In this document: one piece after another, positions 47,267 to 60,766 of the stretch
How the letters are laid out: the number at the start of each line of letters is the position of its first letter
Numbering within the stretch: position 1 is the stretch's first letter
Assembly (NCBI RefSeq): GCF_039555335.1
Contig: NC_092628.1
Span: 79,548,713-79,612,712, forward strand
From: Amphiura filiformis
Taxonomy: Eukaryota > Echinodermata > Ophiuroidea > Amphilepidida > Amphiuridae
DNA length: 64,000 nt
Direction: 5' to 3'
Program-made: the position numbers and the translations under genes
Notes under the pieces: generated by a model
The model's input: only the letters and a program-made list of their open reading frames with translations
What the model was told of the DNA's origin: nothing
Database searches by the model: none

Positions 47267-50199
47267 CGAACAGTAACTATAGATAGTACTTGAACTAGTT
47301 TTTATTCCTCTTGTGGGTTGTAGTGTAGAAAGGAGAATGTGGACTGTGTAGCCACCTTGTTGCTTTAACCCCCTGAGCAATACCTGCCCATCTAACATTG
47401 CCTCTGATTGGTCAATTACATGATATCTTCACTTTAATCACCAATCAGAATGGAGCTTTGCAAATAATTCATCCCAATGTTTTTGCGTGGTGAAATTATA
47501 TAACAATGTTGCTGATTGCGCCAATTGATAATGAAAACTTCTTTTTGTCCAATCAGCAGGTAGTTCTCATGGGGTTAAATGGTGCCATTGGACATGATTC
47601 AGCAGGTTTCTGTGGTTAGTTTATTTTAAAAAATAAGTGAAATACACCTGTGAACTAGACACTGCCTTATAAGCTGTACAGTTACATCTATAGGGCAAGT
47701 GACGTTTACTTAATTTCTGTAGTAGGCATATATTTCTTTAACAGAGGAAACAAAATTAATTCCTTCCAAATGCTGGAATTTACCAGGAAGAAACTTCCTG
47801 ATATCCCAGGTTTTCCAGGCCCATGATCGTAATTTTGTTGTACTTTGTGTGAATCAAAATTGATTGTCATAAACTCATCTAGCGAGAATCAAGTAATTTA
47901 TTGTGTGTGGAATATGCATGATTTTAGGGGAATCAATTTTGATTCTGACAAACTTAAGTTTAGGAGTATCACTGCAAGAATTAATTCTCGGATTCTCTCC
48001 AAATTTGCAGCTCTGTGGTCAGTATGCAGTGCTAGAAATTGAGGTTTGCGTGTCCATTTGAATTGCTCATGCAAATTTAACTTTACAAAGATTAATCAGG
48101 CTTCAGCAAGACTACTAGGGTAGTGAGTTAAAAGAGTATTTTGTGATCCTAGCATCCTCTTTTTATGACATTTTTCAGTAGATATCCACAAAAAAAGCTC
48201 ATTCCCAAAATTTCAGTTGATTCCGATTTTGTGTTTGCGAGTTATGCAAGATTATGTGTATTACACTACTCCATAGACAATGTGTTGTAATTTCGTTCTG
48301 GTATACCAGAACGAAATTAAAATTTCACAATATCTTTATTAAACAAATTAATCTGCAATTTTTGTACATAAACATTATGTAGCCAGAGGTTTCCAGTGAT
48401 ATAAAAATCTCAACTTTTTTTGAGAAAAGTGAGGGATGATGCTGTGGATCACGAAATGCCCTTTTAAAACATGTGTTGCTATGGCCTTAAATTTTGAAGT
48501 TTTGCCACCTCTGAATTGAATATTATGTCAGAACTGGTATAAATATAATTTAGGAGCAAACTTCCTATTAGCACTTGTGGCTGATAGCCCATGTTCTCTT
48601 ACTTCTAATAGTTGTAGTATTGTCTGTAATGATATCAACTTTCAATCTTTATCTTCTAACATGACAAATCAAAGATTTCACTTTACATAGAAAAGTACAT
48701 AGTGATAATTTTTCACAATTTTTTACAAGATGTTGATAGCACAAATAATGATGTGTGATATCCAAATAAGTATGTATATTAGTGGATTTGTTCATTTGCA
48801 AGGTGCCATCAGACTTGCATATTATATAAACAGGTATCGGGCTAAGAGGCAGAGCCATGAGAATGTCACACAATTGGTCTATGTTTTCAATGCACAAGTA
48901 TGAATTTATTGTGTGATGTTTGAAGTATGAATTTATGACTACTTGCAGTTTAGAGCAACAAGGCACTTCTGCATTGTGAAATATGTGGTTTTTTTTTTAA
49001 AATCAATAAGTCGCTGTCCGTTCATTAGTGTTTCTATACAGGGACAAATTTATTTTCATGATAGTCATCCAGAGTCATGGTGTGAACTCATTCAAGAGTC
49101 AAATACAAATCAAAACATGATTTAATTGTGTGACAAAGCATTTATTATCCATGAAGTGTTAACATTTCTCCTTGGTATTGTAAGATAATTTGTGCATTCT
49201 CAAATATAATGTAGCAGATATTTCATGACTTCCGTCTGGTATAGAGACCTTGTATGTGACATACGCTGGCGAAGTGACTTGATAAATCGGATTAACTACC
49301 ATAGCAATAGGTGAAGACAATTTTGAATATATCGCTCTGCACTTTAGTACAAGCAGGTTGCACTCATCACCAGTGTATGTCTGCAATCATAGATTGAATA
49401 CAATACTGGTCTTTCAAAGATACTTATCTTACAAGTGCGAATGATCAACATGATATGTGCAGAGGTACCGCGTGAATGTACCAGTGGAGCGCGATGTATT
49501 CAAAAATTGTATGAATCTATTTCTATGGTTGTTGTCCGATTATAACATCACTTCTCCGGCGTATAGTACTTTAGACAACACGCCTTATTTGGTACTATAG
49601 CACTTTCAGTGTCCGGTTAGGTACCAATGACTCTTTCTATCAGAAATTGGTGGTGTAATTGCATAGTGGTATTGTTTTTCATTTAATTAGTAGACAAAGC
49701 ACTACGCAAATGTTCAGTGTATGGTAGAAAAAGCCACTGGTACCTATTTGGGCAACAATAGCACCTTGGGACTTAATTAGATGTTGTGTCTAAGGTAATG
49801 CTTAAAATCATTGGGGGATACTTGTGAAAGGAAGTGAGGGAACATCATACCTCGGTTACTGGTTCATACTTGGTTTGTACACCTGTTAGCAACCCATTGA
49901 CTATGTCCTGTGATCATTTTGATTGTGGTTCTGAACACACTGATAGCATGAACCAGTTGACCTGGCAATAATCAATTTTGACGTCACACTATGTGTAATA
50001 GAGGTTTCATGATGCATGAATTTTCTTCTTTCAAAGAGTAGTTATTGGCACAATTATGGCAAAAAAGGGTGTCTTGGGTCACATGTTTAAAATGTATTGC
50101 ATTGAGGGTATCAAAGTGGACTATCTTCACAGGAATTAACACATAAATTTACCCTTAGTCCCTAATGTGCCATAATTGTGCTTATACGTGTAGAATAAA
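47267..50199 (+). other. Probable malectin 3' UTR and downstream region
   Basis: No coding similarity follows the stop codon. The first canonical AATAAA that I noticed is at 50,194-50,199, about 2.9 kb downstream; transcript extent is unknown. Several copies of 'gattggt' with 'ccaatca' (47,405-47,560 and 50,300-50,470) suggest old inverted repeats. A MITE sits at 48,128-48,467. Confidence 0.3.
48128..48467. mobile_element. MITE with TTAAAAGRGYATTT ends and perfect central palindrome
   Basis: Left TTAAAAGAGTATTTTGTGAT and right end complement of TTAAAAGGGCATTTCGTGAT, each followed by 'cc.agcatc'. At the centre, 48,289-48,318 is a perfect 15+15 palindrome (AATTTCGTTCTGGTA and complement). 340 bp, no coding capacity. 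Confidence 0.75.
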
Positions 50200-50999
50200 T
50201 TTGGTCTGTGAATGCGACACACACAAAATGTGGCATGAAATAATGCTGTAAGTCGCTTAAATCAACCCTATGGGCACTACCGGCCGAATTATCAGCCTCT
50301 AAGAACTAATCTGATTGGTTACAAAGAGGGCTATATCATGCATTGAGCCAATCATAGATATGGTAAGAATAGTCAGTAGGGCTGACAGGGGATAAAGCTT
50401 AAAATTGCTAAGAGATCTAAAAGCTCTATTTTGATTGGTTACTGAGATGATTATGTCATGTAATTACCCAACCAGATGCTCTGTAAGAAAGGCAGTAGTG
50501 CCCATGGGTTTAACTTTGTTTCTGTAATGACAAAGAAACAGTATCAGTATTGATGTATGTTTGTTCACTTGTAGAGGAAATTATTTTGCCAAAATTATGT
50601 TCTATGTACAAAGTGCAATTAGGAAGAATCTATTAATTGTGCACAAGTTTTGTATGAAAATGCAGATTATAAATATAGCGAAATCCATTCCCACTTGTAT
50701 CAGAGAATTCCAAGGTAATTGCATGGGAAATTGTTATTGTGTCATCATCATACATGTTCCTATTCTATACTCCTTTGTAGCATTCTTCAGGTATTTTTGA
50801 TAAGAATTTTTAACTGTTTTCCACATGATTAGAGGTTTCAAAAACAATGAAGGGATATGAGAGGTTCCAAGTATATGTCGCCTTTATGGAGTGTAGAAAC
50901 TGCTATGTAATTTTTTTTCTCATAAGCATGGTGCTTTGCAGAACAGAAAGTTAAGTTTATGCAGATGATATATGTCTAAGGAATTGTTGTTTGAAATGT

Positions 51000-51212
51000 G
51001 ACATGTCTGTATGTAGTTTCCAACCACAGGAGCCTAAAGAGTGTTGATGACAGATCTTGCAGGACCTGAAGGCCATATATGAGAAAGGTTTTTTTATCAC
51101 AAGTCTTTACATACATAAATGACAACCGGTGAAAAAATGTTACTGACCATATAGGATTTGAACCTGGGACCTTAAGATCACCGGACCGATGCTCTACCAA
51201 ATGTGCTATTAA
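51000..51212 (-). mobile_element. tRNA-derived SINE
   Basis: On the minus strand, about 51,212 to 51,140 reads like a tRNA: A-box-like TAGCACATTTGGTAGAGCA and B-box GGTTCAAATCC 40 bases on. The acceptor and anticodon stems do not pair properly, and a non-tRNA tail ('ggtcagtaacattttttcac' onward) follows. That is the structure of a SINE rather than a tRNA gene. The 3' end is not defined. Confidence 0.6.
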
Positions 51213-51323
51213 AAATGAGTCGGATGGAGAAGAGCTGTGATGTTATTATCTATAGGTCTACAGTTCAATGATGGCTACATGTTTAACCTGTGACACTAAC
51301 GTGAGTTTCAACATATTGTTATG

Positions 51324-51646
51324 AATTCGGCAGACAGCCAAATCCTACGTCTTTTGGTAAATTATTCTTAAATTAGCAAATGAGGGATCAAAGCTTTAGA
51401 TAATAGAGGGCAGCATATTAATTTCTTAACTGTGACCAGTGTGATAGGTAAAAGAGGGCGGTATACATGGTTAGCTAATGGTGCAGCGTAGTACGGTCAA
51501 CAATGATCACTATTAAGAAATTTATACGCTGCCTTCTATAACTAAGCGTTATAGTACAAATGTATGTTGTTCGCTAATTCAAAAATAATTCATGCATAAC
51601 ATGAATCTACCAAAAGACGAATACGGATTCAGCTGTCTGCAGAATT
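51324..51646. mobile_element. MITE with AATTCGGCAGACAGC ends
   Basis: AATTCGGCAGACAGC at the left and GCTGTCTGCAGAATT at the right, followed inward by 'cgtcttttggta' and complement and 'gagggcagc'/'gctgcc.tctat'. 323 bp, no coding capacity. Confidence 0.8.
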
Positions 51647-52313
51647 TATAATGATATGAAAAGGCAACTCCTGACGTACATGAGTGTATTTTGTGTTCAG
51701 AATGATTCCAAATATAAATGGCTGTGCTGTGTCGAATCATGTTCTGATACTGGTTTAGTGTTTGTGTGATGCTGTTAGTTGACCTTGTGTAAAACATTTT
51801 TCTTTTTTGTTGGTGGCATTTTCTAGTTTGATTCATACATTTCTTCTTATTTTTTATTGTATTTTATTTCTGTTTGCTATTTTATTTTAATGTTCATATA
51901 GATTCCTTGCCTTTTCCTGGTGAAAATTGTATGCCATTGTAAACTATATATCGGTTCCCTTCAAGTCCGATAGTGATGTCAGTGCTTTTTCACGGTTGTG
52001 ACGTAAGTGTGCCGACAAACCATCCTTGAATGTGTGCGTGTACGCTCTGCACGATTAATTTACAATACTGCGGCCAGCGAAATACGCACATGCATCACTA
52101 CCGAACTTGAGGTGAACCAAATTATATAATGTTAGTGGTCACGCACCTGTCAATAATGTGATTGTATACAGGTGGATGACTGCATGAGGAGGATACAAAG
52201 GATACTCCTATTGTGTCTACTCATTCTTGACAAAAACTTGACAGTTAATTCTTGCCTGAGCAAAAACCTTTTTGAAATATTAAAATAATGTGGATAAGTT
52301 ATGAAAGGCATAG

Positions 52314-52673
52314 TTAAGGTGGTACTACACCCCTTGCCAATTTTATGCCAATTTTTGCATTTTTTTCAAATATTATAGCACATTGGTGACAAGTAAGATA
52401 TGTATATTATAGGGGCAAGGACTACAACTACTGTACTGAAAATTCAGCAACTCAAAGCAAGTAGTTATTGGTTTATTGATCAAATATTGGTTTTCCCTCA
52501 TTTTTGACTGTAACCCCACAACTGTTGTCTGTGCTGAAATAAAATTTATAGTGCAGTAGTTGTAGTCCTTGCCCCTATAATATACATATTTTACTTGTCC
52601 CCAATGCACTATAATTTTTAAGAAAAATGCAATAATAGGCATAAATTTTGGCAGGGGTGTAGTACCCCCTTAA
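52314..52673. mobile_element. Palindromic MITE bounded by TTAA
   Basis: TTAAGGTGGTACTACACCCC at the left and the near-complement ending AGTACCCCCTTAA at the right. The arms extend over 130 bp ('tataggggcaaggactacaa' and complement). The TTAA at both ends would fit a piggyBac-like target; this is inference. Confidence 0.85.
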
Positions 52674-53417
52674 TAAATTAAGGATACACAATACAGTGTA
52701 GATTGATTCATATTTAGCCATGCCATAAAAAAGTGCTGCTACATGAATGCTATATTGCTTTTTTCACGAGTGCAAAGTCAAGTGATATCCAATGTGTTGA
52801 GGAAACTTTTTGGCACGCACACTTAATCAATATCCTAAAATGCTCTTGCATGTATATACATACCACGTGTTTGAGCAAAAACATTGCACGTTATAGCCGG
52901 CACTGACGTTGCACTCGAGGAAAAGCAGTCCAGTAACAAATGGTACGAGTGATGTTGTACATCATTGTGTGAGGGTAGTGATATATATTAGTTGGTGGGG
53001 AATGTTTTCCGGAGTGGAAACTATATATACCTTGATAAAATGATTTGTTTGCTCTCTCCTATAAAGCTGCCAAATTTATCAAAATTATTTTACACTTGTG
53101 ATGAAATCACAAGCTTTGAAATTAGACATAGTCTTTAATCCTCCCATAAGATAGCTAGGAAAAAAGTTTTATTTTTCTTTATATGTTATTTTGTCATGCA
53201 CATGTTTAAATTTTATGTTTATTTGAACACAAAGTGTGTGATGGCAGGTTTCTAGAGCTAATGCTGCTTTCTTGACGTTATGCAAATGTTTGTTTTATGT
53301 ATCCATTTCTGATATGGTGCTGGATGTAAATTTATTTTGCAGGGCTGTAGCAAGGTGAGAGGATACGGGTCAGCCTTCACAATGTGATGGGTAGCCATGG
53401 CTGGCAAAGGTACATTA

Positions 53418-53598
53418 CCAGATTACTATTGCTGCAAACCCCAGAGGTACCCTAGAGTACCACTGCAGTACCTATGTGTGTACTGTATGTAAGATTCCAA
53501 TGTTTGTACTTAGAGTACCCACATAGGTACTCTAGAGTACCAATGAAGTAGCTTGGCAGCAGCAGTGTACCTCTGGGGTGGCAGCAATAAGAATCTGG
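53418..53598. mobile_element. Palindromic MITE with 'CTAGAGTACC' modules
   Basis: CCAGATTACTATTGCTGC at the left and the near-complement 'gcagcaataagaatctgg' at the right. Inside, 'ctagagtac', 'gcagtacctatg' and 'accccagaggtac' occur on both arms. 181 bp. Confidence 0.75.
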
Positions 53599-54040
53599 TG
53601 GTGTAGTGTACATGTAAAGATTACATCATCCTTTACAGAAAACACAAAGTCGAGAAGTGAGGTAATCCTTCTTGCTGTGGCCCTGGTTTTGGTTTGTAGT
53701 TTTTTTTGTTTTAAGATAGTGGTGATGGATATATTTTATGTTTATTATTTGCTTTATGTTCTAGGTAAGGCTTAATTGAATCACATGCCACACTGAATGG
53801 TACACTTTTGTTATGTAGCACATGCCCATAGATGTACAGGGTGCCCAATTAACAAAAATTAAACAGCCATATGTTCTATAACACTTGTGTAACAAGTTGA
53901 CTTCCATAAATATGAAAATTATAAAAAATGTTTCATTGTTGGGGCACTCAACTGGTACTGGACAAGTGTTGAAAGATGTTATTTAATCTCCCATTTGTTT
54001 CTGAGCATATTGGAATAAATGGTCATATTAAGGCTGGAGG

Positions 54041-54340
54041 TCACTCCCATTGTGGCCTGTACACCATCCGCGATAATGAAAACGCTTAAAAAGGGTAGTT
54101 TTGCGTGGGTAGGCACGATATGCGCGTAATGTGTTTAGGGTGTCAAAAACATGAAATATTGGAAAAAGGGTAGCAAAATTGCAATTGCTAATCGCAGAAA
54201 TGAAATTTAGGGTATGAAATTTGATGCAAGGAAGAAAATCTGTGTTTAGGGTATCGTTTTAGCCAAGGGTTAAATCCTTGTTTAGGGTGCTTTTCAAAAG
54301 TTGATTATCACGGATGGTGTACAGGCCACAATGGGAGTGA
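54041..54340. mobile_element. MITE with TCACTCCCATTGTGGCC ends
   Basis: The left 36 bases (TCACTCCCATTGTGGCCTGT...) are matched by their complement at the right end. The interior contains several 'gtttagggt' words in one orientation. 300 bp, no gene. Confidence 0.85.
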
Positions 54341-55273
54341 CACTTCGGGTATTAAGGATATCAATTGAATTCCACACCATCACATCACATGCAAAATGTA
54401 GAAAAACTTAAAGAGGAGAAGTTTTTAATTTCAGGGCAGGGCCTTTTATAAAACAGATTTCTGTCATGTAAGTGTTCGTATAAGGTCTGTAACACACAGT
54501 GGTCTATTTCTGTAGTGAGTTGTTCACATATTGACTATTATGTAGGGAAGGGGACTTTGAACTTGCATTGAGTGTAATTCATACCACAGTGTGAATGTAA
54601 GGTCAAACTGAGTCCAATTTTACATGTTTGTATTTTTGGATAGACAGTGACACATGTTGGTTTGTATTTGACATTGTATGCAACGTGGGTATTGTAAATG
54701 GCAACAAATTCAAACAGATGGAACAAACATGGAAACATAAAATGTTCCTTTACATCTAGATAAATTAAACCTTGACTTGAGAAGTCATGCATTATGTGCA
54801 GCCATGCATTGTGGGTTGATTGGTAACCCTAGTAACACCAAGTGGAATTAATCCATTGTTGATTGGTTTATGATGAAGCAAAATGAGTTGATAAAACCTG
54901 TAATATGAAATGCAATCCATTGCAATCATCTATATTGCTTCAGCATGACTAACAGTCATACAAGTATCTGAGAACAAAATAGTGATGCGATTGAGCAAAA
55001 TGAGTAATTTCTTGGGCAAAATCAAAATTCAGTTTTCAACTTTATTGTGTGTGCCATTTTCAGAGCTTTATTTTGATGAAAACTTCATAACAATTGGACT
55101 TACGGTTCCAAAGATACGGTCAATGTCGGTCATTTCAGGAGTAAACCACAAAAGAAGATGAACACTGTTATTAGCTGTATCTCAAAAATCAATATTAGCG
55201 ACACACAACTTCTTTAGCTTGATCACATTGAATTTGGCAAATGGAAGCATTTAGACTGTAATTCAATGGTGCA

Positions 55274-55454
55274 CAGGGCTCAAATTTCAGGGAGGCCACC
55301 AAGGCCATTGCCTGCCCTCAGTTTTGGCCTTGGTGCCCATAGATCTTTGTAAACTTCAAGGCATTCTTCATCACATGTTGACCTTGTTGTCATTCTTCGT
55401 TTTTGCCCAGTGGCCTTGAAAATGGGTGCCCCAAAAATTAAAATTTCAGGCCTG
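55274..55454. mobile_element. hAT-like MITE with perfect 8-bp TSD
   Basis: Begins CAGGGCTCAAATTTC and ends AAATTTCAGGCCTG, imperfect complements. The flanks are an exact 8-base repeat, ATGGTGCA, at 55,266-55,273 and 55,455-55,462. 181 bp, interior with 'aaggcc'/'ggcctt' words, no coding capacity. Confidence 0.9.
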
Positions 55455-55462
55455 ATGGTGCA

Positions 55463-57835
55463 GTCAAAACAAATTGAACATGACAGAGTGTCATCGCCCC
55501 GATATCTTTATGGCAGAAATCGCCATGGTAGATTGAATCCATGGCCATTTTGTTCCAACTTGTTTAATAGTTTTGAGATACATAATGGGCCGGGGGACAT
55601 CCGACAAAGGCTATTGACAATAGCCTGGTGACTAACCTCTGTAGATGTCAGTGAGCATGGTATACGTCATGACGCCATCTGCTTTTAGACTGCCTCCACC
55701 AGTGGCCTACGCTGCGCTATAGTACCGTGAATCTTCTGTGACGCGAGTGGTTACGAATGAGGGCAGCTGTCATATATATTTTGTTCGGCACATATAAAAT
55801 CAGAATTTTTGTCAGTTTTTGAGCTCAATACGCACAGTTCTTTCTCAATGCGCAAGCTAACGACTATCATATTCTTTCAACACATATATTCAAGTGCAAG
55901 CCTTGAAATCGGCTTCTTTAGAATAAAAAGATTACGGGAGATATTCATCATTTTCTACTCCGGTATCCAAAGATTTATCGTCTGAATAACAAATTGTGCA
56001 TAGCACATACATGTGTATCGATCCCGGGTATTGATTTTAGTGTCTCTGCTGTACAATGTAATTATTTACCAAGCGATGTCGGTGTGCATGGTTGACATCA
56101 ACTCGTTTTGCTTGATCACATCACATCACATGTGTGTATGGAAATATTATTTAAACAAATGTTTTATTAGTAAATTTATAGTTATAAAAGGTGTACAAAT
56201 GATGTTTGTATATATTGGCTACCAGTAATGATTGACTGAAGCTTGGTCAATTGAAGTAAAATTAATAGAATGATAACAAGTACATGTACAGACTTCACAA
56301 GAATATTTTCTTAATTTTCTGTCACTTAGAAACCAACTAGAGATGATGTATATGACCCAATTTGAGATAATTTAATTACTGCTATGTGTTTTCTTTGCCC
56401 TAAATGTTTAAAGATGCAGTTTGGTGTACACACACCCACCGAAACACCCTGAAAGTGCCGCATTCATCTTCTCACCGACAATCAAACCTTTGAAAATGTC
56501 ATTAATGTGAGATCAAGAGAAATTAAGCATAGTTTGAACTAATGTAATTGTACAACCCTGTGAAATTGTGGTACACTGCTGCTCTTTGTAGTTGCAAACA
56601 TTTAGCACTTTTGTAACATTTCACCTCGGTGTTATACATAGCCAAGGACATTTATGTAATTTTTGGGAAGTGTGCAAATCAGTGGACTTCATTAGGCTGT
56701 TTGTGATTGAAGATCTTTCTGTAAAGGTATTGAACTTATGGTATCATAGAGAAATTATGGTATTAAGCAAGTCTTACTATTAGTAACAAAATCACAGGGA
56801 AAATTATAATGGATTCAAGGTGAACTATTGGGAATAAGTAAATATGCTTAAAATTTAATGGGACAAAATGGCACACTTTTGTGAAACTACCAAGTTTCTG
56901 GGTTTTGAAGGAAAAAAATCCCCAGTATTTGGAGGTACAAATACTACTTTTATATGAGCGATCTTATTGCAATATGTTTTGCGAAACAAAGAACTTGTTC
57001 TACTCTGCATAGTTCAAGTTTATTTCACCATCATATCATAATTATATACAGTAACAAAAGGTCGAGAAAACGACCGAAAAAAAAAAACATCGAGAAAAGC
57101 ATAATTTAGTAATGAAGATTGAAACTATCCTCAAGCTATGATGTGACTTTCATAATGTTATATGATAAGACACAAATTATGCAGGCAATTGTTGGACCTC
57201 ACATTTGGTTATTTCTCTGAAATACCTGTAAAAACACGACTGGATGTTTTAACATGTATATTTGTGTGTGTGTGTATATTTAAGATTTTTGGAATGAGAA
57301 GAAAGTACTGTACTGTTCCACATGTCAGCTTGTATTGTAAGTTTGTACTATTATTTTATGAGCTGTTTTTGCTCAAGTTTACCCTGTGCAAAGAGTGTAA
57401 TAAAATCACATGGTTGCTATTTCATTTGTAAGACATTCTCTGTCATACTTTCTTTTTGTATGTGTCCTGACTAAAACTAGATTTGGAAGTGAATATCTTC
57501 CCTTTTTAAAGCCAGCTCCCGAGTAAACACAAACATGTTTTGAAATGAAAAATGTTATAAACATGTTTTAGTTTTGGTGGTAAACTTGTAAGAGCACATT
57601 TTCTTTTTCAGGCACTTCCAATCCCGTCATCCCCGTGTAAAGAGTAATACAGCAATATAAATGATCGGTTTTTCCAGACCTTTTGTAGCTTTTTGGAATT
57701 ATGTGCTAATCATCCAAGGGCAGGGTTAGAAATTAACACATGCCTGCTTGGTTAGTGGCAACAATGGGAGAGGGGTTTCACATGATACAGAAAATTATTG
57801 AGATAGGTACTTTCAGCTTGCAATAATGGGATGAC
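55463..57835. other. Non-coding, nothing recognised
   Basis: AT-rich sequence without a recognisable exon. 'CAGGGTTAGAAATTAAC' at about 57,721 looks like a hAT left end, but no matching right end was found. Confidence 0.4.
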
Positions 57836-58205
57836 TTATGTTTCTACCACAGAATTAGAAAAGGAGAACCAGGACTCGACCTCCATCTTGATCCAGGCAT
57901 GGAGCAAAGATTTGGGGTATTCGGTTTCCCTTGGAATGCGCTCGAGGCAATCGTTGCGACATGGATGATGGGCACATTTGAGAGATGCGACCTGCATGCG
58001 ATACCAAGTCGCTTCAAATGAGATGCAGAATTGTTTTTGTTTGTCTCCGCTCACCAACGGTAAGGACCTGAATACCTCTCAATTTTCTACCCATAGCTGC
58101 ATGACAGCGCTATTGTATGTAGCGGTATACACCAATCCGAGAAGCGTTTACTGTATTTGGCCCTCTATTGACGGTAACACAGATGTACCAGAGCGGGAGA
58201 TTTAA
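57836..58205. other. Possible unassigned exon region next to a gap
   Basis: GC-richer than its surroundings and open in several frames on both strands: minus frame with CAHHPCRNDCLERIPRETEY (57,836-58,057) and a plus frame with FGVFGFPWNALEAIVATWMM. A splice-like 'tttctaccacag' precedes it on the plus strand at about 57,840. I recognise none of the translations; it may be a repeat. Confidence 0.2.
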
Positions 58206-58312
58206 TTTGTAATTCAATACTCATGATTGTGTATTGAATATCACTATTGTGTACAATTCCGGGTACAATTCTGTATAGCACACAATAAATAATGGATAGA
58301 ACCCCGACCTCG

Positions 58313-58512
58313 NNNNNNNNNNNNNNNNNNNNNNNNNNNNNNNNNNNNNNNNNNNNNNNNNNNNNNNNNNNNNNNNNNNNNNNNNNNNNNNNNNNNNNNN
58401 NNNNNNNNNNNNNNNNNNNNNNNNNNNNNNNNNNNNNNNNNNNNNNNNNNNNNNNNNNNNNNNNNNNNNNNNNNNNNNNNNNNNNNNNNNNNNNNNNNNN
58501 NNNNNNNNNNNN
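58313..58512. other. Assembly gap (200 N)
   Basis: Exactly 200 unknown bases. Open frames that cross it are meaningless. Confidence 1.
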
Positions 58513-59989
58513 TGGTTTCTACATATGTCCTAATTACCTTAACCATGTGGGTATATGAGCCCACCTTTGGCTATAAGCCCATCCCATATATGTTTGAAAA
58601 CATTCAGGGAACAAGGGTGCATTCTGGTATAAGCCCAGTTGTAATTTTGACCAAGTTCTTTTAAGGAAATCAATTCTCTCACATTGAAGAACAAATATGA
58701 ATTTTACTAATAATTAAAACACATTGACTTCTAAATTGCTGGTACATCAGGTATATACAAACGGGGATGATTGTTCTTATTTTTAAGTACTAGCCCCTGC
58801 CCAGATATAAGCCCATTCCCATTTTTGAAGTGAAATTGGCTATCGGGGGTGGGGGCTTGTACTTGCATTCTATTTCAATAACATTGTAGGGCTGACTGCC
58901 TTCTCATGCAATCATCTTATTAAACCTGTACGATTTGTAACACGACCCAATAATTTGAGAACATAAATCCCTGGATGTGTTTGCTATTATAACACTACTC
59001 AACGGTACAAGATGGGTTTGCTATATGAAGATGGTTAGAAAGGTGCATAGAGGCCATAGCAGTGGCTAATTTAATGTGCCTCCTGGCACGTTCGTGCAGT
59101 GAGAATAGAAATACGTGCAGTGAGAATTCAAAATCTGTGCTTAAAATATTTCTATACCAGTTTCAACCCGAAAAATGTCTAAGAAATTCAAAAAGTTCCT
59201 ACACAAAGTAAGACTAATCTAGTCGGAAAATCCTATATCCTAAATTGTATAGTTTGTGGTGATCAGTCAAACATTCAATTGGCGGGGGAAAAAAAGCAAA
59301 TTGCCTCACAAACATTGCCTCTGGCGACGCCCTTTCCTCTCAATTTTTCGGTCACTCGTGGGGGAAAGCCTCTGGACGAGAAAATCCGCAACAGGCGTGG
59401 TGGCAGCTCCATTTACCGGACCGAAATTGTCCAGAATTGCCCTGTGCACCTTCTTTTTTATACCGGTCAACACCTTAATTTTGAGCAAAAATAGTGTTAT
59501 ATTGCAAATTACCACAACATATCACCTTTATTTGGGCAACATATCACAACACATCACCTTTATTTAGTGTAAAACGGAAAGGTTTTGCGCCCTTCATGTG
59601 CAATTGTGACCATCAGGAACATTTTCATCGCTGCTCACCCCTGATATGCCACCGGGGACAACAATACAAAAAAAAAGAAGCAAGTTCGCACCCTGTATGG
59701 CATGCAGACCTGGTAATGGGGACAGCTTGATAATCCCTATGGCTCAATATCAGGACTTTTTTATAATCAAAATTTACAATACGTATGGCCAAATTAGTGT
59801 AAAGAAGGCTAAAAGCGCGGCTTTCCACAACATGCTTAAGGAAACCTTTAAATACCATAACATTTATTTATTTGCGATATATTAGTAGAGATATGAGTTC
59901 GGATCAGCGAAAAAGCACTGCTTAACCATATGATAATTATTAAAAAAGTCTTTGTTTGTTATTTGCCGGTTAAATTCTCCTCGGTGCTT
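58513..59989. other. Non-coding, with 'TATAAGCCCA' words
   Basis: The word 'tataagccca' recurs at about 58,572, 58,630 and 58,805 and 'gggggcttgta' is near 58,851, perhaps parts of an eroded element. No gene seen. Confidence 0.4.
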
Positions 59990-60337
59990 AGGGGTTGTAC
60001 AATAATTATGAGCCCACAGCATGCCCGGGGTGGGTAAAATTTTCAAATGGCTCACCAAAATTGCTTGCCCCCCTCTCGGCCTGCCAAAAATCTCGGCCTG
60101 CCAAAAATCCCCCCTTTGAACATGCCAAATTTTTGGGATCACAATTTGCAAACCTTAAAGGCTTAATGTACGATTTCCTTCAAATTTTAAATTTGTCATT
60201 ATATACTCAAAATGCTGAAATAATACTAGTAATAATGATCAGGAATGGTTTCTGTCCATTTTGAGCTGAAATAACGAGGTAACGTGAAAGAAACACTGCT
60301 TGTTATTTTAGCCGTTTAACACGCAGTTCTATGGGCG

Positions 60338-60376
60338 GACATAAAGTCATAATTTCTTGAATTATGACTTTATGTC
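60338..60376. repeat. Perfect 17-bp hairpin
   Basis: GACATAAAGTCATAATT, loop TCTTG, then the exact complement. The same word occurs in part at about 60,515 ('attatgacttta'). Confidence 0.85.
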
Positions 60377-60766
60377 AACTTTACTCTGTTTACCTACAAA
60401 CACAACAAATTTGGCTGATTCCATTTAGGTGCAAGTTGTGACATGTGTAAACATTACAAATATGCCAAAAAATCAGGTTTGAAAAAAATTAACCAAATTC
60501 ATATTATAAGATCGTACATTATGACTTTAAGGGATCTGGAATGAACGTTTTGAGCGTATCGACAGTATTTTTTGTGGGACATGAGAGCACATCAGACATA
60601 TCGAATTGCATTCTGAATACAAAGAATGTCTTTCTGATATCAAATAATTTTAATTTTTTGAAATTCACGATATAATACAAATTTTATGACAAATTATTAA
60701 AATTTGATATTTTTCAATTTTTGATATATAACAGTCCTCTAACTAAATTTCATAAATCTAATGATA

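Noticed and set aside
51139..51212. A tRNA gene on the minus strand
   Set aside because: A and B boxes are present but the anticodon and acceptor stems do not pair and a SINE-like tail follows.
58244..58564. Open frames of 88-106 codons
   Set aside because: Most of their length is the 200-N gap.
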